DNA of 64,000 bases from Planctomycetota bacterium (GTDB taxonomy: Bacteria > Planctomycetota > Phycisphaerae > Phycisphaerales > SM1A02). The stretch is from NCBI GenBank assembly GCA_017859745.1, contig JAFMML010000010.1, forward strand, positions 1 to 64,000, in the 5' to 3' direction. Under the pieces are notes generated by a model. It searched no databases and was not told the DNA's origin. It was given only the letters and a program-made list of their open reading frames with translations. Below are positions 24,790-33,676 of this stretch, in pieces. The first letter of the stretch is position 1. Each line of letters begins with the position of its first letter. Both the position numbers and the translations under genes were made by a program.

Positions 24790-26057
24790 AGCGAACGCCC
24801 GCACCTCGCATCGTCATCGTGGGCGCCGGCGTGTCCGGACTCGCCTGCGGCCTGCACGCGGTTCGACTCGGCGCGCGGGTGCTGCTGATCGATCGCGCCC
24901 GGCAGGTCGGAGGGCGAGTCGCCACGGCTTCGCGGGACGGCTTCCTGATCGATCGGGGATTCCAGATCCTGCTCACCGCGTACCCCGAGTTGACGCGGTT
25001 GATCGACCTCGATCGCCTGCATCTGGCCCGCTTTCCATCGGGGGCGATGGTTCACGATGGCCGCGGATTCCGCCGCGTCGCCCATCCACTGCGTCATCCG
25101 ATCGCGGCGATCGGGTCGTGGATGTCCGGACTGGTGTCGACTCGCGATGCCCTCGCGATGGGACGACGTGCGTTGAGGGCGAAGTTGCGGCGCCCGTCCG
25201 CACCGATTGTCCTGGGACGCTCCGTCGCCGACGGCCTTGTGCCCGATCTCTCGCCGCCCTTCGTGGAGGGTTTCCTGAGGAGCTTCTTCGGGGGGGTCTT
25301 TCTCGACCGCTCGCTCGACACCGACCTCGGGCAGTTCGAGTTCTGCCTGGCGATGTTCGCGGCCGGTGCGGCGGCCGTGCCCCGGGGCGGGATGGCGGAG
25401 ATTCCAAGGGTCCTGGCCGCGGACCTGCCGCCGGGGTCCCTCCGTCTCGGGACCGCCGTCGACCGGATCGGCGACGGCACGGTGCACCTTTCCGACGGAA
25501 CCACCGAGTCCGCGGATGCGATCGTGGTCGCGGTCGAATCGGGCGAATCCGAGCGTCTGCTCGAGCGGCCCGCAGCCTCGCCCCGGCCCTGGCGCTCGAC
25601 GGCGATGCTCGCCTTCGATCTGCCCGAATCCGATGCGATCACCCCGTGGCTGATGCTGGATGGGACCGGTCGCGGACCGGTCAATCACGCAAGCTTCATC
25701 TCGCGAGTGTCGCCGAACTACGCGATCAGGGGGCGGGGTCTGCTCTACGCCAACATCGTGGACGAGGCCATGCTGCGGTCCTCGGACGAGGATCTCGAGA
25801 GGGCGGCGCGACGTCAGCTTCAGGGGTGGTTTCCGGCCGCCGACCTCGCCGCGTGGCGTCGCATCGATCTGGTGCGGATCTCTCACGCGCTTCCGCGGCA
25901 GCATCCGGAGGACCTCGCCGGTCCCAGGGACGTCGCGGTCCGTCCCGGCGTCTACCGCTGTGGCGATCATGTCGGGGACGCGTCGCTCAACGGAGCGATG
26001 CGGAGCGGCCGCCTCGCCGCCGAGGCGGCCGTCGCGTCGGCGGGCGCGGCGACGTAG
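24786..26057 (+). CDS. FAD-dependent amine oxidase/phytoene-desaturase-like oxidoreductase
   Basis: A 423-residue flavoprotein with an N-terminal dinucleotide fold GAGVSG (13-18), IDRARQVGGRV, and the C-terminal FAD motif VYRCGDHVGDASLNGAMRSG (seen from about 397), the arrangement of the amine oxidase/carotenoid desaturase superfamily. Substrate cannot be told; plant-type homologues of this length include uncharacterised NAD(P)-binding desaturases. Starts in an ATGA overlap with the VanZ-like gene. Confidence 0.83.
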   Translation: MKRTPAPRIVIVGAGVSGLACGLHAVRLGARVLLIDRARQVGGRVATASRDGFLIDRGFQILLTAYPELTRLIDLDRLHLARFPSGAMVHDGRGFRRVAHPLRHPIAAIGSWMSGLVSTRDALAMGRRALRAKLRRPSAPIVLGRSVADGLVPDLSPPFVEGFLRSFFGGVFLDRSLDTDLGQFEFCLAMFAAGAAAVPRGGMAEIPRVLAADLPPGSLRLGTAVDRIGDGTVHLSDGTTESADAIVVAVESGESERLLERPAASPRPWRSTAMLAFDLPESDAITPWLMLDGTGRGPVNHASFISRVSPNYAIRGRGLLYANIVDEAMLRSSDEDLERAARRQLQGWFPAADLAAWRRIDLVRISHALPRQHPEDLAGPRDVAVRPGVYRCGDHVGDASLNGAMRSGRLAAEAAVASAGAAT

Positions 26058-26060
26058 CAT
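26055..26060 (+). promoter_or_regulatory. Putative -10 TAGCAT for the small exported protein at 26068
   Basis: TAGCAT, a 7-nt spacer, then ATG 26068. This favours 26068 over the in-frame ATG 26059. Confidence 0.4.
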
Positions 26061-26067
26061 GCCCGCG

Positions 26068-26496
26068 ATGACCCGGACGCCGTCGAGTCTGATCCTTGCC
26101 GTGGTCCTGGGAAGCGCTCCGGTGCTCGCAGCCGGGTCCTGTTCGAGCACGCCGTCGATGGTCCTCGACAGCGATCTTCCGGCGGTGCCCGGCCTCGAGT
26201 CGGTGTACGCCCGCAACCTCGAGCGCCGCGACGGCTCGCTCGTCGCCGGTCGCATCGTCTACCGAGGCCGAATCGAGGATGCCGGCGCGCTGCTCGATCG
26301 GACCATCGCCCTCTACAGCTCCGCGGGATGGACGGTGCTTCGGAAGGACTCGAATCGGATCTCCGCCGAGGCGTTCGTGGCCCGCGGGGACCGACGCTGC
26401 GCGATCTCGATCCGCTCCAATCGAATCGACCCCGCGATGAGCCAGGCCCAGCTCGTCCTGGGGACCACGTCTCCCGACGGACCGTCGTCGTCGTGA
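26068..26496 (+). CDS. Small exported protein, possible lipoprotein, unknown function
   Basis: A 142-residue protein with a signal peptide (about 1-22) ending LAAGSC, a weak lipobox. The mature part is a compact alpha/beta unit: YARNLERRDGSLVAGRIVYRG, a helix with TIALYSSAGWTVLRKD, then RRCAISIRSNRID. It resembles small planctomycete lipoproteins found before membrane genes, but no named family is recognised. It lies between the oxidoreductase and murJ. Confidence 0.62.
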   Translation: MTRTPSSLILAVVLGSAPVLAAGSCSSTPSMVLDSDLPAVPGLESVYARNLERRDGSLVAGRIVYRGRIEDAGALLDRTIALYSSAGWTVLRKDSNRISAEAFVARGDRRCAISIRSNRIDPAMSQAQLVLGTTSPDGPSSS

Positions 26497-26524
26497 CGCA
26501 CCGGGCCGGCGGCCTCGTCGACCC

Positions 26525-28099
26525 ATGAGCGGCCGCTTCGAACGGCACGCTCGCACCGTCGCCGCCCTCACCGTCGCCAGTCGCTTCTCCGGTCTCGCCC
26601 GCGATGCGGTGCTGAGCCGCATCTTCGGCGTCGGCGCGGCGATGGACGCCTTCGCGTTCGGGTTCATGGTGCCGAACCTGTTCCGCCGCCTCTTCGGCGA
26701 GGGAGCCCTGACGGCGTCGTTCCTGCCGACCTACACGCGCCTCGTGGACTCCGATCCGGCGGCGGCACGGCGGGCCGCGACGCTGGTCGTGGGTGGCGCC
26801 ATGGCGCTGCTGGGCGTGCTCGTGCTGCTCGGAGAGGTCCTGGTCTGGCGGTTGTCCGTCGCCGGAATCGTCGAAGGGCAGCCCGCACGGCTCCTGATGA
26901 TCATGCTTCCCTTCGCGCCGCTCATCTGCACGACGGCGCTGCTCGGCGCGATGCTGCAGGCCCGTCGGCGATTCGGTCCCACCGCCGCGGCGCCGATCCT
27001 GCTGAACCTCGCGGTGGTCGCTGCGGCGCTGGCGGTCGCGACAGGGCGAAGCGAGGAGTCCGGGATCGTCGCGGTGGCGGTCTCGGTGCTCGTGGCCGGA
27101 GCAGCTCAGGTCGCCTGGTCGTGGGTCGCACTTCGGCGGGCGACGCGAGGCGAGGTGGTGTCGCCGTCGGCGGCGTCCGATGCGGCGGCACGGCTCGAGG
27201 TGGGAGGGGTGGTGCGTCGGACCCTGCCGATGGTGATCGGTCTCGGGGTGCTCCAGGTGAACACCCTGCTCGATGGAGTCATCGCCAGCTGGCCCACCGC
27301 GGTGGGCCCGACGGTTCTGGGTGTGGACTATCCCCTGGAACCCGGTGCGATGGCGACGCTCGCCTGGGCCCAGCGTCTCTACGAGTTTCCCCTCGGGGTC
27401 TTCGGGATCGCGGTGGCGACGGCGATCTTCCCGGCGCTCTCCCGACTCTCGTCGGAGCCCGCGGAGTTTCTCGAGACGCTCAGGCGCGGGGTGCGCCTCG
27501 TGCTCTTCATCGGATTGCCCGCAAGCGCGGGACTCGTGCTCGTCGCGGAACCGCTGACCGCGGTGATCCTCGAGGGCCGGGCATTCACCGCCGCCGACAC
27601 CGTCGCCACCGCGGGGGTGCTTGCGGCGTACGCCGCCGCGGTCTGGGCGTACTCGCTCAACCAGGTGCTCGTCCGGGCGTGCTATGCCAGAGGCGACACG
27701 CGATCTCCGGTGCGCATCGGCATCCTGCTGGTGGGTCTCAACGCCACCCTCAACCTGCTGCTGATCTGGACGCCGCTGGGGGTGGCGGGACTCGCGGTGT
27801 CGACCGCGACCTGTGCGATGCTGCAGCCGTGGCTGCTGTTGCGAACCCTCCGCTCGAATGGGGTCGGTCCCGTTCTGGATTCCCAGGTTCGGGTGTCCGC
27901 ATTCCGATCTCTCGCGTCGACCGCGGCGATGGTCGTCGTGGTGCTGGCGGTTCGGAGCCTGCTGCCGCCTGCGACCGCCTCCTGGTGGTCGGCACTCGCG
28001 ACGCTCGGCGCGTGCGTCGTCGCCGGAGGCGTGGTCTTCGCCGCGGGCGGAGCCGTGTGGCGCATGCCCGAACTTCGATGGATCCTCGGTCGGTCCTGA
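26525..28099 (+). CDS. murJ: Lipid II flippase MurJ (MviN)
   Basis: A 524-residue MOP-superfamily transporter with 14 helices. Conserved features are the N-terminal SRFSGLARDAVLSRIFG, AFAFGFMVPNLFRRLFGEGALTASFLPTY, and helix 7-8 YEFPLGVFGIAVATAIFPALSRL. It moves lipid II across the cytoplasmic membrane for peptidoglycan synthesis, of interest because peptidoglycan in planctomycetes was long doubted. It converges on mqnE with a 13-bp gap. Confidence 0.96.
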   Translation: MSGRFERHARTVAALTVASRFSGLARDAVLSRIFGVGAAMDAFAFGFMVPNLFRRLFGEGALTASFLPTYTRLVDSDPAAARRAATLVVGGAMALLGVLVLLGEVLVWRLSVAGIVEGQPARLLMIMLPFAPLICTTALLGAMLQARRRFGPTAAAPILLNLAVVAAALAVATGRSEESGIVAVAVSVLVAGAAQVAWSWVALRRATRGEVVSPSAASDAAARLEVGGVVRRTLPMVIGLGVLQVNTLLDGVIASWPTAVGPTVLGVDYPLEPGAMATLAWAQRLYEFPLGVFGIAVATAIFPALSRLSSEPAEFLETLRRGVRLVLFIGLPASAGLVLVAEPLTAVILEGRAFTAADTVATAGVLAAYAAAVWAYSLNQVLVRACYARGDTRSPVRIGILLVGLNATLNLLLIWTPLGVAGLAVSTATCAMLQPWLLLRTLRSNGVGPVLDSQVRVSAFRSLASTAAMVVVVLAVRSLLPPATASWWSALATLGACVVAGGVVFAAGGAVWRMPELRWILGRS

Positions 28100-28112
28100 A
28101 CCGCGATCGAAC

Positions 28113-29444
28113 TCAGGATTCCCGCTCGGCCAGTCGCCAGTCGATCCCGTGGGGGCCGAAGCGCTCGACGGGGCGATAGAGCGTGTCGCGTTCGACGGGG
28201 CGGCAGCCCGCTTCGCGGATCGCCTTGAGCAGCTCGGTCACTCCCACCTCCTGATGGGTTCCCGCGCCGCCGACGTGGGTGATGTCGTACCAGACCACGG
28301 TCCCGTCGATGTCGTCGGCGCCGTTCTGCAGCATGAACTGCGCCATCGGCAGCGTCTGCATGATCCAGAACGCCTTGGCATGCGGCACGTTGTCGAGCAT
28401 CAGGCGGCAGATCGCGAGAGTCCGCAGGTTCTCGAGGCCGCTCGGCCCGGGCAGGCGTTCGAGTTCGCTGGCGTCGGGGAAGAACGGCAGCGGGATGATC
28501 GTCTGGAAGTAGCCGCCGTCGAGACCGTCCGCACCGGGCATCGGCTGTCGAGCTCGCGGGTATCGCTCGTCGGGGCCGGTCAGCACGACCGCCTCGCCGT
28601 CGAGGTCGATGCCCTGGGTCTCCGCCCACGGCCTCAGGGTGCGGTCCTGCTCCTGCCGCAGCAGTTCGAGATGGGTGAGACGATCCTCGCGGGTCTCGAC
28701 ATGGCCGTACAGCATGGTGGCGTTGGAGTTCAGGCCGATCTCGTGCGCCACGCGATGCACGTCGAGCCACTGGTGGGCGCGGATCTTGCCCTTGAAGGCC
28801 TCGTCGTGCACGCGATCGTCGAAGACCTCGGCGCCGCCGCCCGGAAGGGATCCCAGGCCCGCATCGCGAAGGTCTTCGAGCACGCCCCGCAGTCCGGCCA
28901 GTCCGTCGCGGCCCCGCTTGGAGATCCGCTGGAGGTGCACGATCTCGACCGCCGTGAACGCCTTCAGATGCACCTTCGGCGCCGACGCGCGGATCGCGCG
29001 AAGCATGTCGGTGTAGTAGGCGAAGGGGAGGTGCGGATGCAGGCCGCCCACGATGTGGAGTTCGGTGGCGCCGGCCGCCTCGGCGGCGGCCGCCTCCGAG
29101 GCGACCCGCTCGACATCCATCTCGTAGGCGCCGTCCTCGTCGCGTCGGCGTCGGAAGGCGCAGAACGTGCAGCGGAGGGCGCAGACGTTCGAGTAGTTGA
29201 TGTGGCGGTTGACGTTGTAGTAGGCGACGTCGCCGTGGAGACGTCGTCGCACGAGATCGGCGAGTCCGCAGACGGTGTGCAGATCCGGAGTCTCCCACAG
29301 CAGTCGGCCGTCCTCGCGATCGAGGCGTCGGCCCTCGGCGACCTTGGCCACGATCGGGGCCAGTCGCTCGTCGCCGCCGCGTCGCAGACGAGGCTCGGCG
29401 GGTGGCGAGAGGGTCGCGGCGTTGGGGGGATCGAGCAGGCTCAT
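28113..29444 (-). CDS. mqnE: Aminodeoxyfutalosine synthase (radical SAM)
   Basis: Joins enolpyruvyl-benzoate and SAM in the futalosine pathway to menaquinone. The 443-residue protein carries the radical-SAM cluster Cys88/92/95 in VCALRCTFCAF after the MqnE-specific NVNRHINYSN, then HIVGGLHPHLPF, LPGGGAEVF and the C-terminal DDIDGTVVWYDITH. MqnC, the other radical SAM enzyme, lacks this N-terminal region. TAAAGT lies 6 nt upstream of ATG 29444. No other mqn gene is in the window. Confidence 0.93.
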   Translation of the reverse strand: MSLLDPPNAATLSPPAEPRLRRGGDERLAPIVAKVAEGRRLDREDGRLLWETPDLHTVCGLADLVRRRLHGDVAYYNVNRHINYSNVCALRCTFCAFRRRRDEDGAYEMDVERVASEAAAAEAAGATELHIVGGLHPHLPFAYYTDMLRAIRASAPKVHLKAFTAVEIVHLQRISKRGRDGLAGLRGVLEDLRDAGLGSLPGGGAEVFDDRVHDEAFKGKIRAHQWLDVHRVAHEIGLNSNATMLYGHVETREDRLTHLELLRQEQDRTLRPWAETQGIDLDGEAVVLTGPDERYPRARQPMPGADGLDGGYFQTIIPLPFFPDASELERLPGPSGLENLRTLAICRLMLDNVPHAKAFWIMQTLPMAQFMLQNGADDIDGTVVWYDITHVGGAGTHQEVGVTELLKAIREAGCRPVERDTLYRPVERFGPHGIDWRLAERES

Positions 29445-29450
29445 CGAGTC

Positions 29451-29456
29451 ACTTTA
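29451..29456 (-). promoter_or_regulatory. Putative -10 TAAAGT, leaderless start of mqnE
   Basis: TAAAGT on the minus strand, a 6-nt spacer, then ATG 29444. No ribosome site. Confidence 0.5.
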
Positions 29457-29686
29457 TGGGGCGGTGGGGATCGGGGCGAGGGATCGGAACACCCGGTTCG
29501 TCCCCCCGTGGTGCGATCTTCGCGGACCGGCCCGTCCGGCTTCGCGCGATCCCGAGAGCGGCGGCAATCCCTGCGGAAACCAATGGGGCAATCGGCCTTC
29601 AGAGGCCCCGGTGGTCGGTCGATAACCCGAGTCGCGGGCCGGTTCGAGGTTCGATCCGGAGTCCCGCGGCCCCGAAGGAGTCGTGC

Positions 29687-32056
29687 ATGCACCCGACGCA
29701 GCAACCCATCGCGATCGACGTTCCCGGATCCGCCGACGAGGCGTTGGGCCTTCTCGAGCAGATCGAGACCCAACTCGCCCGTCTCCAGTCCGCGCAGGCG
29801 GGCGGGGCGGACCAGCTTGCGCAGATCGATCGTCGATGGAGCGAACTGCTTCATCGGGAGGCGCAGGTCTCCGAGGCGTTCGGTCGGCTCGACCAGCAGG
29901 AGCGATGGTTCGCTTCTCAGGTTGCCGAACTCGAACGACGACAGGGGGACCTGGCGGCGCGGGAGGCCTCGGTCGGATTCGAGCGCCTCGAGTTCGATCG
30001 CCAGCGACAGTCCGTCGTCGATCTGGTGACGGCACGACGCGAGGCCGATGCGGAGATCGCTCGCCTCGGCGGTGAACTCGAGACGATTCGGCGCGAGTCG
30101 GCGAGCCGCCGTGCGGAGCTCGAGGCGCGGGCCGCGTCGATCGAGCGCGAGAAGCAGGCGCTTGCCCAGCAGGTGCAGCGACTCGAGGCCGAGTTGTCGG
30201 ATCGAACGGATCTCGTCGAGCGGAGCGAACTCGAGGCCGCGATCGAGCGGTCGCAGTCCCTCGAGACCCGTCTCGCCGATCGCGAGCGGAGCGCCGCCGC
30301 GACCGAGCAGACGATGTCGCGCCGCCTTGCCGGCCTCGAACGATCCCTCGCCGCGGCGAAGTCCGCGGTGGAAGAGGCGACGCGGCGCACCGAAGACTCG
30401 GAAGCGACCGCTGCGAACTCCAGGCGTCTCGGCGAGCAGGTGACGGCGCTCGAGGCGAAGCTCGCCGCTGCGGAACGAACCGACCAGACCCAGCGCACCG
30501 AGGTCGAGCGGCTGCGGTCCGAACTCGAGCGGGCTCGCGCGGAGGTCTCGTCCCTTCGCAGGTCCGGCGAGGCCGACGAGCAGGCTCGAACGGAGCGGCT
30601 CGGCAAGGCCAAGGCCCTCGAGGAGGAGGCCGCCGGCCTTCGGACGCGCCTCGATCGCAGCGAGAGCGAGTGCGCCTCGCTGCGAGGGGCACTCGAGAAG
30701 TCCCGCGAGTCGGCCTCGCAGCATGAGCGCCGCATCGCGACGTTGCAGCGGCAGCTCGATCACCAGGCGTCGCAGGACGATGCCGCCACCCGTCTCGAGA
30801 GCGAACTGGCGGCGGTGCGAGGCCGCTTCGACAAGGCGTCGAAGCGAATCACCGAACTCGAGCAGTCGCTGAAGGACGCCGAGACCAGCCGCAACGGGCT
30901 GGAGGCCGAGATCGCGAAGTTCCGCTCGCAGACCGAGCCCGCGCCGCAGGCCAGGCAGGAGGCCGACGCGGATGCCGCCGGTCTCGAGGCCCTCGAAGCC
31001 TCGCTCGAGCAGGCCAAGGCCGCCCTTCGCGAGCGCGACGCCCGCATCGAGGCTCTGGCCGCGGATCTTCGCGCAGCACGGGAGTCCTCTCGCGATGCCT
31101 CCAACGTCGAAGTCGGAAAGCTCCAGGAGAAGGCCCGGCAGCTCGCTCGGATCGCGAACCTTCTTCGCTCGCGACGCGATCGCCTGCATCGGCTTCGTGT
31201 CGCCCTGAGGGGTCGAGTCCGACAAGGCCGCGAGACCGCGGTCGGCGGATCCACCGCGACCGAGTCGGTCGTCGCTCGTCCCTCGGGACAGGCGGCCCTG
31301 CACGAACTGCGGCAGGTCCAGCAGAAGCGAGAGGAGCTGCGACAGATCCAGAAGTTCCTCGCGGACAGCGAGGTCCGAATGGTCCGACGTTGGGCGACCA
31401 GAAGCGCCGCGAGTCTTGCGATGGTGGTGACGCTCTTCGTGGCGGGCCTGTGCGCGGCCGCCTGGGTCGCGAGCGACCACGTGTGGCCCGCGCCCGGCAC
31501 CGCCAGCGTCGACATGATCGCCCGTGGCGCGAAGGGCCAGCCGCTCGATCCTCGCCTGGCCGACGAGTGGAAGCAGTGGCACGCCGCGATCCTCGCCGAT
31601 CCGATCTTCGCCGAGGAGGTCGCCACCCGACTGGCGGCCCGGGGCCTTTCACCCAGCGACGCCTCGACGGTGGCGGCCCTGCTCGAGCGGGACCTCGAGA
31701 TCGACAGCGACGGCCCCGGACGCATGCGCCTGGTGCTGAAGGGAGAGGATCGCCGACTCCTGCCGCCGGTGCTGGACACCGTGGCGACCACCCTCGCGGC
31801 GGAGAGCGCCTCGCAGGCTCCGCGTCGCCCGGATCGCACGCCGGCGATCGTGATCGGCGAGCGAGCCCGCGACGGTCGCATCGCCTACAGCCTGCTGGAT
31901 CCGCGACCGGTCGACGAGCAGCGTGTCGTCCACGCCGGAGTCCTTGCGGGCTCGGGCCTCGCCATCGCCCTCGCCGTCGCGGTGCCGGCGGCGTTCCTGC
32001 TGCGGCGGGTCCGGCGGGTGGTGCCCGAGGAGGACCTCGGGGCGCTCGCGAACTGA
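29687..32056 (+). CDS. Long coiled-coil protein with C-terminal Wzz-like membrane domain
   Basis: 789 residues from ATG 29687 (AAGGAG 8 nt upstream). Residues 10-560 are nearly continuous Ala/Glu/Arg/Leu heptads, a cytoplasmic coiled coil. TM1 lies at about 570-592 and TM2 at about 753-775. The 160-residue loop between them has chain-length-determinant character: DEWKQWHAAILADPIFAEEV, LEIDSDGPGRMRLVLKG, a helix VLDTVATTLA, then Pro-rich residues before TM2. This is the topology of Wzz/polysaccharide co-polymerases, but with a huge N-terminal coil. No glycan gene is adjacent. The Wzz relation is an inference from topology and short motifs. Confidence 0.7.
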   Translation: MHPTQQPIAIDVPGSADEALGLLEQIETQLARLQSAQAGGADQLAQIDRRWSELLHREAQVSEAFGRLDQQERWFASQVAELERRQGDLAAREASVGFERLEFDRQRQSVVDLVTARREADAEIARLGGELETIRRESASRRAELEARAASIEREKQALAQQVQRLEAELSDRTDLVERSELEAAIERSQSLETRLADRERSAAATEQTMSRRLAGLERSLAAAKSAVEEATRRTEDSEATAANSRRLGEQVTALEAKLAAAERTDQTQRTEVERLRSELERARAEVSSLRRSGEADEQARTERLGKAKALEEEAAGLRTRLDRSESECASLRGALEKSRESASQHERRIATLQRQLDHQASQDDAATRLESELAAVRGRFDKASKRITELEQSLKDAETSRNGLEAEIAKFRSQTEPAPQARQEADADAAGLEALEASLEQAKAALRERDARIEALAADLRAARESSRDASNVEVGKLQEKARQLARIANLLRSRRDRLHRLRVALRGRVRQGRETAVGGSTATESVVARPSGQAALHELRQVQQKREELRQIQKFLADSEVRMVRRWATRSAASLAMVVTLFVAGLCAAAWVASDHVWPAPGTASVDMIARGAKGQPLDPRLADEWKQWHAAILADPIFAEEVATRLAARGLSPSDASTVAALLERDLEIDSDGPGRMRLVLKGEDRRLLPPVLDTVATTLAAESASQAPRRPDRTPAIVIGERARDGRIAYSLLDPRPVDEQRVVHAGVLAGSGLAIALAVAVPAAFLLRRVRRVVPEEDLGALAN

Positions 32057-32066
32057 GTCGATTCGA

Positions 32067-33653
32067 TCAGTGACGGAAGTGGCGGATGCCTGTGAGCAGG
32101 CAGGTGATCCCGCGGGCGTCGCAGAGTGCGAAGGTCTCGTCGTCCCGCTTCGATCCGCCGGGATGGACGAGGCAGCGGACGCCGGCATCGGCGAGCACCT
32201 CGGGACCGTCGGGGAACGGGAAGAACGCGTCCGAGGCCGCGACCGACGCGGTTTCGGACGAGAGGCGATCGCCCGCCTTCGTCACCGCGTTTCGGCAGGC
32301 GTTGACCCGGTCGACGCACCCGGCACCGCCGCCGAGCAGCATGCCGCCGGACGTGATCGCCACGGCGTTCGACTTCAGATGCTTCACGACGCTGAACGCG
32401 AACGCCGCCTCCTGCCTCAACGCCTCGTCGGGGGCCGGGCCGGCGGCGTGTCGAAAGTCGTTGGCGTTGACCGGATGGTCGTCGGGTTCCTGAAGCAGCA
32501 CGCCTCCGGCGATCGAGCGGACCTGCGGACGGCTCGGCGCGTGGGCGGGGGGACCGGTCTCGACCAGCCGAGCCGAGGGCCATCGCTGCGACAGGATCGA
32601 CGCCGCCTCGGGCGTGAACCGGTCCGCGACGATCACCTCCAGAAAGCGGGATCCATCCGAGATCGAGGTTGCGGTGTCGCCGTCGACGTCTCCGCCCAGA
32701 ACGACCACGCTGCCGAACGCGGCCAGCGAATCGCCGTCCCACGCCCGGCGGAACGAATCGGCCAGCGAGTCGCCGATGGCGGCGCCACACGGATTGGTGT
32801 GCTTGATGACCGCCGCCACCCGCCGCTCACGGGCCAGCGATCGCAGGTCCAGCACGAGTTCGAGTCCGGCCGACGCGTCGAGGATGTTGTTGTAGCTCAG
32901 GGCCTTGCCGCCGAGGACCCCGGCTCCTGCGATGGAGGGACCCGCCGCCGCGGGATCGCGATAAAGCGCCCCTCGCTGGTGCGGGTTCTCGCCGTAGCGG
33001 AGGGGGGTGCCGCCGGTGAAGGTCATCCGGAGGGTCTCGGCGAAACGGTCCGCCTGGCGGTGTCCCATCCAGGCCGAGATCGCCGCGTCGTACTCGCAGG
33101 TTCTCGAGAACGCCGCGGCGGCGAGGTCCGCCCGCAGGGCGCGGGAGGTTCGCCCTTCGTTCGCGGTGAGTTCCGAGGCGACGGCGTCGTACTGCGACGG
33201 GGAGGTCACCACCGCGACCGACTCGAAGTTCTTGGCGGCGCTTCGCATGAGGGCGGGCCCGCCGATGTCGATCTGCTCGATCGCCTCGGCCTCCTCGATG
33301 CCCTCGCTGCGGATGGTCCGCTCGAACGGGTACAGGTTGATGCAGACCAGGTCGATGGCGGAGATCCCGTGGGTCTCCAGCGCCTCGAGGTGCGCCGGGA
33401 GATCGCGTCGGGCCAGCACGCCTCCGTGGACGCGGGGGTGCAGCGTCTTCACGCGGCCATCGAGGATCTCGGGATGACCGGTCAAGGTCTCGACCGTGAC
33501 CACTTCAAGACCGGCCTCCGCAAGGGCGCGGGCCGTGCCTCCGGTGGAGACCAGTTCGACTCCGAGCGAGGCGAGCGTCTTGGCGAAGGGGATGAGATCG
33601 GTCTTGTCGCTGACCGAGAGCAGCGCACGACGAACCGGAACGAGATCGAGCAT
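32067..33653 (-). CDS. purH: Bifunctional AICAR transformylase/IMP cyclohydrolase
   Basis: Last two steps of purine synthesis. The 528-residue protein has the N-terminal MGS-like cyclohydrolase domain (RRALLSVSDKTDL, STGGTARAL, HPEILDGRVKTLHP) and the transformylase domain with KHTNPCG, SYNNILDASAG and the C-terminal DAFFPFPDG...PGGS. Length and motifs are standard. It lies 23 nt downstream of the PQQ-type gene and is probably co-transcribed with it. Confidence 0.97.
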   Translation of the reverse strand: MLDLVPVRRALLSVSDKTDLIPFAKTLASLGVELVSTGGTARALAEAGLEVVTVETLTGHPEILDGRVKTLHPRVHGGVLARRDLPAHLEALETHGISAIDLVCINLYPFERTIRSEGIEEAEAIEQIDIGGPALMRSAAKNFESVAVVTSPSQYDAVASELTANEGRTSRALRADLAAAAFSRTCEYDAAISAWMGHRQADRFAETLRMTFTGGTPLRYGENPHQRGALYRDPAAAGPSIAGAGVLGGKALSYNNILDASAGLELVLDLRSLARERRVAAVIKHTNPCGAAIGDSLADSFRRAWDGDSLAAFGSVVVLGGDVDGDTATSISDGSRFLEVIVADRFTPEAASILSQRWPSARLVETGPPAHAPSRPQVRSIAGGVLLQEPDDHPVNANDFRHAAGPAPDEALRQEAAFAFSVVKHLKSNAVAITSGGMLLGGGAGCVDRVNACRNAVTKAGDRLSSETASVAASDAFFPFPDGPEVLADAGVRCLVHPGGSKRDDETFALCDARGITCLLTGIRHFRH

Positions 33654-33676
33654 GGGTGTTGGGGAACTCCGCAGGG

